Below the pieces are notes generated by a model that saw nothing but the letters and a program-made list of their open reading frames with translations, did not search any database and was not told the DNA's origin. Made by a program: the position numbers and the translations under genes. Shown one piece after another: positions 55,772-63,350 of a stretch of 64,000 nt of DNA. The DNA is from Labrys sp. WJW (GTDB taxonomy: Bacteria > Pseudomonadota > Alphaproteobacteria > Rhizobiales > Labraceae): positions 19,655 through 83,654 of the forward strand of contig NZ_LYXZ01000031.1 in NCBI RefSeq assembly GCF_001676615.1. Direction: 5' to 3'. Position 1 is the stretch's first letter. Every line of letters begins with the position of its first letter.

Positions 55772-56146
55772 TCAGCCTGTCGGCGGTCCGCGTGGCCAGG
55801 CAGGCCTGCGATCCTGCCGGATCGTCGCGAAAAAGTCCTGCGAGGCGCGCAGCCTGACGATCCGCGGAAAGCGGACGACGCTGGCGACCGCCAAGACCTG
55901 CGGCAGAGCCGGCGCCAGACGAAGTGCACACTGATCACAGGAATGGCCGCCATGGGCCTTGCCGCCGGCATCCGCATCGCCGAACTGGCAGACGGTGACG
56001 ACCGTGCCGGCAATGACGACGGTCGCGCTGCCTCCCCGCTCCTCCTCGCTCGCGAGCGAACCGCCCATGCCGTTGAGCATCAGCCCAAGGGCAAGCAAGG
56101 CGGCCAGGCATTGCCGCAGCAATGGGAGATGGCGGGACAGGACCAT
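55772..56146 (-). CDS. DUF2946 family protein
   Basis: 124 residues with a signal-like hydrophobic start and HGGHSCDQCALR, then a C-terminal RGPP motif, characteristic of DUF2946. Members often occur in copper-resistance or cytochrome-related loci, which matches the neighbours. The start is uncertain: ATG 56146 gives the signal near the N-terminus; 56200 is also possible. Function unknown. Confidence 0.75.
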   Translation of the reverse strand: MVLSRHLPLLRQCLAALLALGLMLNGMGGSLASEEERGGSATVVIAGTVVTVCQFGDADAGGKAHGGHSCDQCALRLAPALPQVLAVASVVRFPRIVRLRASQDFFATIRQDRRPAWPRGPPTG

Positions 56147-56209
56147 GGCCGCATATGCAGCCGAGCCACTGCCGAAAGTCAAGGCGGCGCCATGGCGCAT
56201 GGAATCGCC

Positions 56210-56312
56210 TGGGGCAAAGCGTGTTCGAGCATGAACGCGTTTGCTCCAACGCCCTGTTCCCATGCGTCTTTGCAATTCCCGGTGATGCCACCAAATCGCA
56301 AAATGCTTCAGG
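56210..56312. repeat. Dispersed intergenic repeat, forward copy
   Basis: Contains GGGGCAAAGCGTGTTCGAGC, GAACGCGTTTGCTCC, CATGCGTCTTTGCAATTCCC and AAATCGCAAAATGCTTCAG in the same order as the copy at 31.84-31.94 kb. It lies between the DUF2946 gene and the dksA terminator. Confidence 0.75.
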
Positions 56313-56339
56313 GAGCGCCGGTCCGCAGGACCCGCCGAA

Positions 56340-56394
56340 ATAAAAATGCCGGCCTTCTCAACTCCATCTCTCGATGGGGCTGGGAAGGCCGGCA
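56340..56394 (-). terminator. Intrinsic terminator of dksA
   Basis: Read on the minus strand: TGCCGGCCTT with AAGGCCGGCA form a stem around an inner CCATC/GATGG hairpin, followed by TTTTTATTT. It is 115 bp after the dksA stop. Confidence 0.8.
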
Positions 56395-56415
56395 GTCGTC
56401 AAAGATCTCCGGAGC

Positions 56416-56514
56416 CAGGCGCGTTCTTTAGAAACGCTTCCCAGTTCCACCTCCTCGCTTCGACAAGCCCCTGCGTGTCTTGGTGGGCCTCACCAAGTCG
56501 CAAAGGCTCTAGTC
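56416..56514. repeat. Dispersed intergenic repeat, divergent copy providing the dksA stop
   Basis: Contains GGCGCGTTCTTTAGAAACGC, GTGTCTTGG, CACCAAGTCGCAAAGGCTCTAG. The final GCTCTAG overlaps the TAG stop of dksA on the minus strand. It is a more diverged copy than the one at 56.21 kb. Confidence 0.6.
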
Positions 56515-56928
56515 GTCGCGATAGACGCGCTCACGGCGCTCGTGCCGCTCCTGGGCTTCCAGCGACAAGGTCGCGATCGGCCTGGCATCGAGACGCTTGA
56601 GCGAGATCGGTTCACCCGTTTCCTCGCAAAAGCCGTAGGACCCGTCCTCGATGCGGGCAAGTGCCGCCTCGATCTTGGAGATCAGCTTGCGCTGACGATC
56701 CCGGGCCCGCAATTCGATGGCACGATCCGTTTCCGAAGAGGCACGATCGGCTAGATCGGGGTGGTTCTCGTTCTCGGCCTGCAGATTGGCGATGGTATCC
56801 TGCGCTTCGCGCAGGATGTCGAGCTTCCAGGCATTGAGCTTGCGCCGGAAATAGTCCCGCTGACGCTCGTTCATGAAAGGCTCGTCGTCAGTCGGCCGAT
56901 AATTGGTATCTACACTCAATGAAGTCAT
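56509..56928 (-). CDS. dksA: RNA polymerase-binding transcription factor DksA
   Basis: 139 residues. The N-terminal coiled-coil has FRRKLNAWKLDILREAQDTI and, at its tip, DLADRAS with the two Asp residues that enter the RNA polymerase secondary channel; the C-terminal zinc-finger-like region reads GYGFCEETGEPIS..RLDARPIA, with only one of the four canonical Cys left, as in other alphaproteobacterial DksA. It mediates the ppGpp stringent response. The TAG stop lies inside an intergenic repeat. Confidence 0.94.
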   Translation of the reverse strand: MTSLSVDTNYRPTDDEPFMNERQRDYFRRKLNAWKLDILREAQDTIANLQAENENHPDLADRASSETDRAIELRARDRQRKLISKIEAALARIEDGSYGFCEETGEPISLKRLDARPIATLSLEAQERHERRERVYRDD

Positions 56929-57043
56929 GTAAGAATCCCAACACTCCGCTACTGGGCGAGAGGTCTATAGTCTCAGTGACGCGCCACGACAATGATCTTC
57001 GTTGTCACCGATTCGTTGAAAACGATAAAGTTGTGCACATGGC

Positions 57044-58069
57044 TTAGCCGGCCGTGTCCTCCTTGCCCTTTAGAATGAGGCCTCCGGCGACGTCCGTCAC
57101 GCCCGGCCTCGGCAAGGCGTCGAAGGGCATCGGCCTGCTCGCCATCATGGCCGCAAGCCCGAGGCGCGCGGTCAGGATGCCGTTCAGGACGCCTTCCCCC
57201 AGCTTGGCCGATATGCGCGAGGCCAGGCCGTGGCCGAGAGCCTGGCTGATGAGGGAATCACCGGCAGCCATGCCGCCGGTGATGGCAAGATTGCCGAGCG
57301 CATGGCGCAGGAGGCGCATCATGCCCAGTCCGCCCGGACGCCCGCCATAGAGGGTCGCGAGCCGCCGGATCACGCGCAGCGTTTCCGCGCCCACGAAAAA
57401 CATGTCGACCAGGGCACGCGGGCTGACGGCGGTGACCAGCGACACCCGCTTGGCCGCATCGGCAATGATGCGCTGGGCTTCCGCGTCGAGCGGTCCCATC
57501 AGTTCGCGCTCGGTGACCCTGATCAAATCCGCACCGTCGACGATATCGCCGGCGGCCGCTTCCACTGCCGCGCGGGCCCTGGCCATGCGCGGATTGGCGG
57601 CATAGAGCTTGACGAGATCGCGCGACAGGCCGCGCGCCGCATCCCGGTCATCCTTGGCAATGGCCAGCAATGCCCGATCGTGCAGATGCTCGATGCGCGA
57701 CAGGCGCATCAGGCCGATGACCTCCCGGATGGCGATGACGGCAAAAGCCAGCACCGCCAGCCCGGTCAGGGCGGCGCCGAGCCAGCCCAGCCAGCCGGCA
57801 TAGGAGAAGAGGTCATCGATCAGCTTGGTCAGCGACAGGCCGATGGCGAGGGAAACCAGCCCGCCCACGGCCGACCAGAACAAGGTGCCCCAGCGCGAAC
57901 GGCGTGGTCGCTGCGGCGCGACTTCGGCAGCCTCTTGCTCGAAAGCCTCCGGTTCGGGCGTCACCACCACATGGCCGCGCCGCATCGCCGCCGCAACCGG
58001 CGTATCGGCCATCACTACATTGGGATCGTCGAGGCGGAAGGCACGCGGCTTGCGGGGTTCCGTATTCAT
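57044..58069 (-). CDS. TIGR01620/DUF697 membrane protein (YcjF-like)
   Basis: 341 residues with two transmembrane helices in the first third and an amphipathic DUF697 C-terminal region (FVGAETLRVIRRLATLYGG). Function unknown; conserved downstream of ycjX in proteobacteria. It starts 5 bp after the ycjX stop, so the two are coupled. Confidence 0.85.
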   Translation of the reverse strand: MNTEPRKPRAFRLDDPNVVMADTPVAAAMRRGHVVVTPEPEAFEQEAAEVAPQRPRRSRWGTLFWSAVGGLVSLAIGLSLTKLIDDLFSYAGWLGWLGAALTGLAVLAFAVIAIREVIGLMRLSRIEHLHDRALLAIAKDDRDAARGLSRDLVKLYAANPRMARARAAVEAAAGDIVDGADLIRVTERELMGPLDAEAQRIIADAAKRVSLVTAVSPRALVDMFFVGAETLRVIRRLATLYGGRPGGLGMMRLLRHALGNLAITGGMAAGDSLISQALGHGLASRISAKLGEGVLNGILTARLGLAAMMASRPMPFDALPRPGVTDVAGGLILKGKEDTAG

Positions 58070-58073
58070 TCGC

Positions 58074-59558
58074 TCACGCCAGTTTGTCGCCGATCAGGAA
58101 TTCGAGCGCCCGGTCCAGGCGAATATGGGGAAAGATCTGGCCATCTTCCAGTCTGGGCGGACGGAAGCGGATGAAACGGTAGTCGACCCCGCCTTCGCGC
58201 AGATTTTCGAGGCCGTTGAAGCCGGTGCCCGAAAACACGGCATTGGGATCCTCGGGCAATTCGCCCGGGAACACGGCGATCTCGGCCTCACCGTCGAAGA
58301 CCTCATCGCCGGAGCGCTCGCCAGCCATGGGCGTGCCGATGATGCAAGGCAGGTTTTCCCGCCCCTGCTTGACGCTGGCCTCCCTGGTGGCACGGATGGA
58401 GGCGAGCGCGACCACATCCACGCTGGCGCCCGAAAAGGCCGCCCGGCCGATGGCGCCATCCGCCATCTTGCGCAGGATCGCCTCGAGCCGGTCATGGCTG
58501 GTGTGATGCAGATGATCGGCCTTGGTCGCGGCGAACAGGATCTTCTGGATGCGCGGCCGGAAGATCGCCGACCACCAGCTGTTCGCGCCCACGCGGAAGG
58601 CCGACAGCACCGAAGTCAGCGCAGTTTCGAGATCATGCACCGCCTGGGGACCGGCATTGAGGGCGGAGAGCGCGTCGACCAGCACGATCTGACGGTCGAG
58701 CCTGGCAAAGTGATGCGTGAAGAAGGGACGCACGATCTTGTACTTATAGGCTTCGAAGCGCCGCTCCATCATGGCGTGGAGAGAGCCCGCCTTGGGATCG
58801 CCGGCCTTGGAGAGATCGAGCGGCGCGAAGGTCAGGGCTGGCGACCCCTCCAAATCGCCCGGCAGCAGGAAGCGTCCCGGCGGCAGGGTCGAGAGGGCGA
58901 AACGCTCGTCGCGTCCGGCCTTGAGATAGGCGGTGAACAGCGCGGCGGCTTCCCGCGCCAGGGCCTCGTTTTCGGGAGCCGCCGGATCGAGCCTGGCCAG
59001 CATTTCATGCCAGGGGCCGGCAATGGCCAGACGAGATCCCTCACGACTGGCGGCGATCGTCTGCGCCGACCACTCGGCATAGCTCATGTTGAGCAGCGGC
59101 AGATCGAGCAGCCATTCGCCGGGATAGTCGACGATATCAAGGGTGAGGCGCGACATGCCGGCGGCAAAGCGCCGATTGGACTGGAAATCGATGACCAGGC
59201 GCAGTTCCGAGATCTGGCGCGTCGAATCAGGCCAGCGCCGGGCCGGGCCGGCCAGATCGGCCAGATGGTCTTCGTAGTCGAAGCGCGGCACGGTGTCGTC
59301 AGGCTGCGGCGAGAGCGAGGAACCGGCAATGCGGCCCTCCGCCTGGGCGCGGAACACCGGTAGGCGCCCCCCCTCGACCAGGGCCTGCACCAAAGCGGTG
59401 ATGAACACGGTCTTGCCGGCGCGCGAAAGACCGGTGACGCCGAGGCGGACTGTCGGATTGAAGCTCGACGCGGCAAAGCCCGCCAAACTCTTGGCCGCAA
59501 TCAGCGCTTCGTCGAACACGGACATCCAGGAGGAGGCTTGTGGCGGCATGGTCCGCAT
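58074..59558 (-). CDS. YcjX family P-loop GTPase-like protein
   Basis: 494 residues. The start has the P-loop LGVTGLSRAGKTVFITAL; the rest has LTLDIVDYPGEWLLDLPLL (G3-like) and IVLVDALSALNAGPQAV. A conserved ATPase/GTPase of unknown function, linked to YcjF and, in enterobacteria, induced by stress. ATG 59558 follows a GTG (59561); starts at 59546 or 59525 are also possible. Confidence 0.85.
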   Translation of the reverse strand: MRTMPPQASSWMSVFDEALIAAKSLAGFAASSFNPTVRLGVTGLSRAGKTVFITALVQALVEGGRLPVFRAQAEGRIAGSSLSPQPDDTVPRFDYEDHLADLAGPARRWPDSTRQISELRLVIDFQSNRRFAAGMSRLTLDIVDYPGEWLLDLPLLNMSYAEWSAQTIAASREGSRLAIAGPWHEMLARLDPAAPENEALAREAAALFTAYLKAGRDERFALSTLPPGRFLLPGDLEGSPALTFAPLDLSKAGDPKAGSLHAMMERRFEAYKYKIVRPFFTHHFARLDRQIVLVDALSALNAGPQAVHDLETALTSVLSAFRVGANSWWSAIFRPRIQKILFAATKADHLHHTSHDRLEAILRKMADGAIGRAAFSGASVDVVALASIRATREASVKQGRENLPCIIGTPMAGERSGDEVFDGEAEIAVFPGELPEDPNAVFSGTGFNGLENLREGGVDYRFIRFRPPRLEDGQIFPHIRLDRALEFLIGDKLA

Positions 59559-59625
59559 CACTTAAGGGCAAGCGCGGCAAAATTCCAGCACTCGTCCTGA
59601 CCCCCCGCAACGACAACCGTCAAAG

Positions 59626-59743
59626 GCGAAGAGGCGGACGAGACGTCCGCGGTCCCAGCCGAGGAGGTTCTTGCGCAAACCTTGTTCGGTTCACGAGGGT
59701 AGCGCCGAGACTGGGACCGCGGACGTCTCGTCCGCCTCTTCGC
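59626..59743. repeat. MITE-like element with 33-bp perfect inverted arms
   Basis: The arms at 59626-59658 and 59711-59743 are exact reverse complements over 33 bp, separated by 52 bp. Each arm contains a smaller palindrome, CGGACG-AGA-CGTCCG. No transposase is present. The element is in the 187-bp gap between the XRE-cupin gene and ycjX, ending five bases before the XRE stop codon. It could be a MITE or a large REPIN. Confidence 0.85.
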
Positions 59744-59748
59744 TTCCG

Positions 59749-60291
59749 TTACGACACCACGTTGCGCACGAAGCGCACGATGCCCTGCCCCGCATTGACG
59801 TAGCTATAGGATTGCGAACTGTCGAAGATGAGGAAATCACCGGCCGCGACGACCTCGCCGCCGCCGGCCGTCTCGACGATCAGCACGCCCTCGACGACGT
59901 AGAGCATTTCGCGCCAGCCCTCGGCGTCCGGCAGCGCGTCATAGCGATCGCCGGGACCCAGGCTCCAGCTCCACAGCTCTGCGGCCCGTCGCGCCGGTGC
60001 GGCCCCCAGGAAAGCGGCATGGCTGTCCGGATGGGTGCCGCGCCAACCGAGCTGGTCGACACGCTGGTTGCCGGCCTGGCCTGGATCGCGGACGATCGCG
60101 CCAAAATCCACGCCCAGCACGCCGGCCAGCCGGTCGAGATTGGCCAGGGAGATATTGGCGTCCCCCGCCTCCACCGCCACGATCAGTCGCCGGCTGAGGC
60201 CGCTGGCCTCCGCCAGCGCCGCCTGGCTCAATCCCGCTTCGGCGCGCAGGCGCCTGACATTGGCCCCGACATGGACGAGTACATCCGCCAT
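59749..60291 (-). CDS. XRE-family regulator with C-terminal cupin
   Basis: 180 residues: a Cro/C1-type HTH (NVRRLRAEAGLSQAALAEASGLSRRLIVAVE) then a cupin domain (LPDAEGWREMLYVVEGVLIVETAGG). Such proteins often control amino-acid or polyamine metabolism, sensing a small molecule in the cupin. It is divergent from an aminotransferase gene and probably regulates it through the repeated sites in the gap. Confidence 0.92.
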   Translation of the reverse strand: MADVLVHVGANVRRLRAEAGLSQAALAEASGLSRRLIVAVEAGDANISLANLDRLAGVLGVDFGAIVRDPGQAGNQRVDQLGWRGTHPDSHAAFLGAAPARRAAELWSWSLGPGDRYDALPDAEGWREMLYVVEGVLIVETAGGGEVVAAGDFLIFDSSQSYSYVNAGQGIVRFVRNVVS

Positions 60292-60312
60292 TCCATCTCA
60301 TCCCTTGACTGC

Positions 60313-60348
60313 GCAATATAATGCACATATGGATGAGCAATATAATGC
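60313..60348. promoter_or_regulatory. Direct-repeat operator between the XRE-cupin and aminotransferase genes
   Basis: GCAATATAATGC occurs twice, at 60313-60324 and 60337-60348, with starts 24 bp apart. Each copy is nearly palindromic. They lie in the 82-bp divergent gap, so binding could repress both genes. Confidence 0.7.
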
Positions 60349-60373
60349 GCAACAGGCAAGGCGGCAATCGGTC

Positions 60374-61495
60374 ATGAAGATTCGCAATTTCGGCGTCGAG
60401 ATCTGGATGAACGGGTATGAGAACCATTGTTCGCACAATCTGGCGGAAACCTGCGTCGAATCGCTCACCATCGCGCAATTGCTGGAGATTGCCGACAAGG
60501 CCCCGAGCGCCCTCGACGACCTCCTGGCCATGAAGATGACCTATGGCGCCATCGAGGGCAGCGAGCGGCTGCGTGCCGCCATTGCGGCGACCTATGCCCG
60601 CCAGAAGATCGAGAACATCGTGGTGGCCCATGGCGCCATCGGCGCCAATGCCCTCGTGCACGAAACCCTGGTCGAGCCGGGTGATCGCGTGATCTCGGTG
60701 CTGCCGACCTACCAGCAGCATTACTCCATTCCCGCCAGCTACGGCGCCGACGTGCAGATCCTCAAACTGCGCGAGGAGAACGGTTTCCTTCCCGATCTCG
60801 AAGAACTGCGCCGCCTCGCCCTGCCCGGCACCAAGCTGATCGCCATCAACAATCCCAACAACCCGACCGGCGCCTTGATGGACGAGGCCTTTCTCAGGGA
60901 GATCGCCGCCATCGCCCGCGCCTGCGGCGCCTATGTGCTGTGCGACGAGGTCTATCGCGGCATAGACCAGGAAGGCGACGGCTTCACCGCTTCCATGGCG
61001 GATCTCTACGAGAAGGGCATCAGCACCGCCAGCATGTCCAAGGCCTATTCGCTCGCAGGCCTGCGCCTTGGCTGGATCGCAGGTCCCGTGGACCTGATCC
61101 ACGCCGTCTCCATCCATCGCGACTACAACACCATCAGCGTCGGCATGATCGACGATCATTTCGCCACCATGGCGCTGGAGAACCGCGACAAGGTGCTGGC
61201 CCGCAGCCGTTCGATCGTGCGCGGCAACCTCGCCATCCTCGACGCCTGGGTCAAGGACGAGCCTCGGATCAGCTATATCAAGCCCCGCTCGGGCACCACG
61301 GCCCTCCTGAAATACGATCTTCCCATCGCTTCGGAAGCCTTCTGCATCCGCCTGCTGGAGCGTACCGGCGTGCTGTTCACGCCCGGCAGTGCCATGGAGA
61401 TGGAGGGATATCTGCGCATCGGCTATGCCAATGGCAGCACTGTCCTGCACGAGGGTCTGGACCGCGTAAGCCAATTTCTGAAAGAATTCGACTAA
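60374..61495 (+). CDS. PLP-dependent class I/II aminotransferase
   Basis: 373 residues of fold-type I: INNPNNPTGALM, CDEVYRG (Asp-x-x-Tyr), SMSKAYSLAGLRLGW with the PLP Lys, and the C-terminal RIGYAN. It transfers amino groups from an amino acid substrate not determined here. The start at 60374 is preferred; ATG 60329 sits between the operator repeats and is unlikely. Confidence 0.92.
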   Translation: MKIRNFGVEIWMNGYENHCSHNLAETCVESLTIAQLLEIADKAPSALDDLLAMKMTYGAIEGSERLRAAIAATYARQKIENIVVAHGAIGANALVHETLVEPGDRVISVLPTYQQHYSIPASYGADVQILKLREENGFLPDLEELRRLALPGTKLIAINNPNNPTGALMDEAFLREIAAIARACGAYVLCDEVYRGIDQEGDGFTASMADLYEKGISTASMSKAYSLAGLRLGWIAGPVDLIHAVSIHRDYNTISVGMIDDHFATMALENRDKVLARSRSIVRGNLAILDAWVKDEPRISYIKPRSGTTALLKYDLPIASEAFCIRLLERTGVLFTPGSAMEMEGYLRIGYANGSTVLHEGLDRVSQFLKEFD

Positions 61496-61531
61496 CACTC
61501 TGTTATACAGGGCACTATAGGCATTTTCCTT

Positions 61532-61990
61532 CTACCGGCGCCGCAGCGTCTCGACCCGTGCCTGCGCGCTGCTGCGCCGGGCAGCCTCGGCCACCTCCCT
61601 GGAGACGATGGTCTGCCCGATCGGCGCTATGGCGATGCCGGCGAGCTTGAGGTGCTGGATGCCGAAGGGAATGCCGATGATGGTGACGAAGCAGAACAAT
61701 GCAGAGCAGACATGGCCGATCGCCAGCCACAGGCCGGCAAAGACGAACCAGATCACATTCCCGATCAGGCCGAGGCCGCCGGTACCGATGTCGTCCCTCT
61801 GATAGAGTTCGCGCCGGCTGATCGCCTCGCGCCCGAACGGAAAGAAGCAGAAATTCGAGATCGTCAGGCAGGCCCGCCCCCAGGGAATGCCAACGATGGT
61901 GAGGAAGGCCAGCAAGCCGAGCAGAAACCAGGCGATGCCCAGGAAAATGCCGCCGAAGACGAACCAGATCAGGTTTCCGATCAATCGCAT
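61532..61990 (-). CDS. YccF domain protein
   Basis: 152-residue inner-membrane protein with two copies of the YccF repeat (LIGNLIWFVFGG and LIGNVIWFVFAG), four hydrophobic segments in total and GIPWGRACLTI and GIPFGIQHLKL matched in each. Function unknown. ATG 61990 is used as it fits the family. Confidence 0.92.
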   Translation of the reverse strand: MRLIGNLIWFVFGGIFLGIAWFLLGLLAFLTIVGIPWGRACLTISNFCFFPFGREAISRRELYQRDDIGTGGLGLIGNVIWFVFAGLWLAIGHVCSALFCFVTIIGIPFGIQHLKLAGIAIAPIGQTIVSREVAEAARRSSAQARVETLRRR

Positions 61991-62044
61991 CAGCCGTTCC
62001 TTCCAATCCGCTGCATTTGCGAGAAAATCAGCCGACAATTTGTT

Positions 62045-62554
62045 CTAGCGATCCAGCATCTTCGGCGAAAGGAACAAGGCCAGAGTCGCCTGATGGCCGG
62101 CGATCCCGGCCCAATCATCGAGCTCGAAGTCGAGAACGGCAAGGGCGGCCGTAGGGAATTTGCCACCGAGCGGGTCGGCCGCCGTCCCCGCCCCCCGCGT
62201 CAGGAAGGAGGCGACCTGTTCCAGGCCGGGATTGTGGCCGACGATCAGCAGCGTCTGCACCTCCGGCGCCACCGCCCGGATGACACGCAATATCGTTTCG
62301 GGCGGCGCCTCGTAGATCGCCCGCTCGAAATGCAACGTGTGCGGCCCCAGGCTGCCCTCGATCAGGGCCAGCGTCTCGCGCGTGCGACGTGCAGTCGAGG
62401 CGATCACATGGTCGGGCAGCAGGCCGCGCCGGGCAATCTCCCTTCCCATGCGCGGGGCGTCCCGCTGCCCCCGCGGCGCAAGCGGACGCTCGTGATCGGA
62501 AACACCGTCGGGATAGTCCGATTTCGCGTGCCGCAGCAATATCAGGCGCTTCAT
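62045..62554 (-). CDS. SixA-like histidine phosphatase
   Basis: 169 residues. The N-terminal LLRHAKSDYPDG carries the RH phospho-accepting His; ERPLAPRGQRDA and TLLIVGHNPGLEQ complete the active-site pattern. Members dephosphorylate phosphohistidine or other small substrates. ATG 62554. Confidence 0.91.
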   Translation of the reverse strand: MKRLILLRHAKSDYPDGVSDHERPLAPRGQRDAPRMGREIARRGLLPDHVIASTARRTRETLALIEGSLGPHTLHFERAIYEAPPETILRVIRAVAPEVQTLLIVGHNPGLEQVASFLTRGAGTAADPLGGKFPTAALAVLDFELDDWAGIAGHQATLALFLSPKMLDR

Positions 62555-62561
62555 CAATCGA

Positions 62562-63350
62562 TCACTTAGAATTTTTCGCCAAGGCTATGATTTCAGGCCT
62601 ATATTCGAAATGCATAGTGTCATAATGGTACCATTTTCCACCCCAGATGAAACCGTGCTTTTCGAAAACCTCGACAATCTCCATCGGGATGCGGTTCTTG
62701 TAGGAAACCTTGTCCGTCTCCTTCTTGGCACCGCCCCAGCGCCAATAGTCTGTAAACTTCACATTGATGTCGATCGCCGCGGCGTAGGCGTGCATGCTCA
62801 TGCGCGACGTGCCGGCGATCACGCGGCAGTTGAAGGTTCCAGCCGAAGGCTTGAGATAGACGTGGAATTTGGCCGGCAGGGCCTCGAGGTCACGCGAGAC
62901 GGACTGCAGCCGATCGGCAACGCCATTGGCGGTGGCCACACGCAGCGTGCCGCCGCCCAAGCCGGGGAGCCATTGGATGGTCTTGAGCTTGACCTGTCCT
63001 TTCGTGCAATCGCCATACATCGCATCGAACAGCGCCTGGTTGCGGGCGCGGCCGGGATCATCGGCCGGCGTGGCCGGCTGCTTGTAATGCGCCCCGAGCG
63101 TATAGGGCATGACGAACATGTCGCGGATATCGGCCTTCTCGATGCGCTGCTGCGGCGTCTTGTTGGCAGCACCGTCGGAAAGCGCGATGTGCTGGCCGTC
63201 CTTCAAGATGAGATCCTTGGCGTCATAGCCCGCAATGAAATCGGGATAGGCCGCCACCAGAGCATCCAGGGTGGGGTCGGCCATCGCCGCCGACGCAAAA
63301 ACCGTCGACAGAGCCAGGGCCAGCATTCCGCTTCGCACGACATTCCTCAT
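62562..63350 (-). CDS. M15-family peptidase (VanY/D-Ala-D-Ala carboxypeptidase-like)
   Basis: 262 residues: signal peptide (SGMLALALSTVFASAAMA) and a C-terminal zinc peptidase domain with SMHAYAAAIDIN (HxxxxxxD) and the WYHYDTMHFEYRP stretch containing the second zinc His. It probably cleaves cell-wall peptides in the periplasm. Its ATG overlaps the caspase-like gene stop by four bases (ATGA), so the two are translationally coupled. Confidence 0.9.
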   Translation of the reverse strand: MRNVVRSGMLALALSTVFASAAMADPTLDALVAAYPDFIAGYDAKDLILKDGQHIALSDGAANKTPQQRIEKADIRDMFVMPYTLGAHYKQPATPADDPGRARNQALFDAMYGDCTKGQVKLKTIQWLPGLGGGTLRVATANGVADRLQSVSRDLEALPAKFHVYLKPSAGTFNCRVIAGTSRMSMHAYAAAIDINVKFTDYWRWGGAKKETDKVSYKNRIPMEIVEVFEKHGFIWGGKWYHYDTMHFEYRPEIIALAKNSK

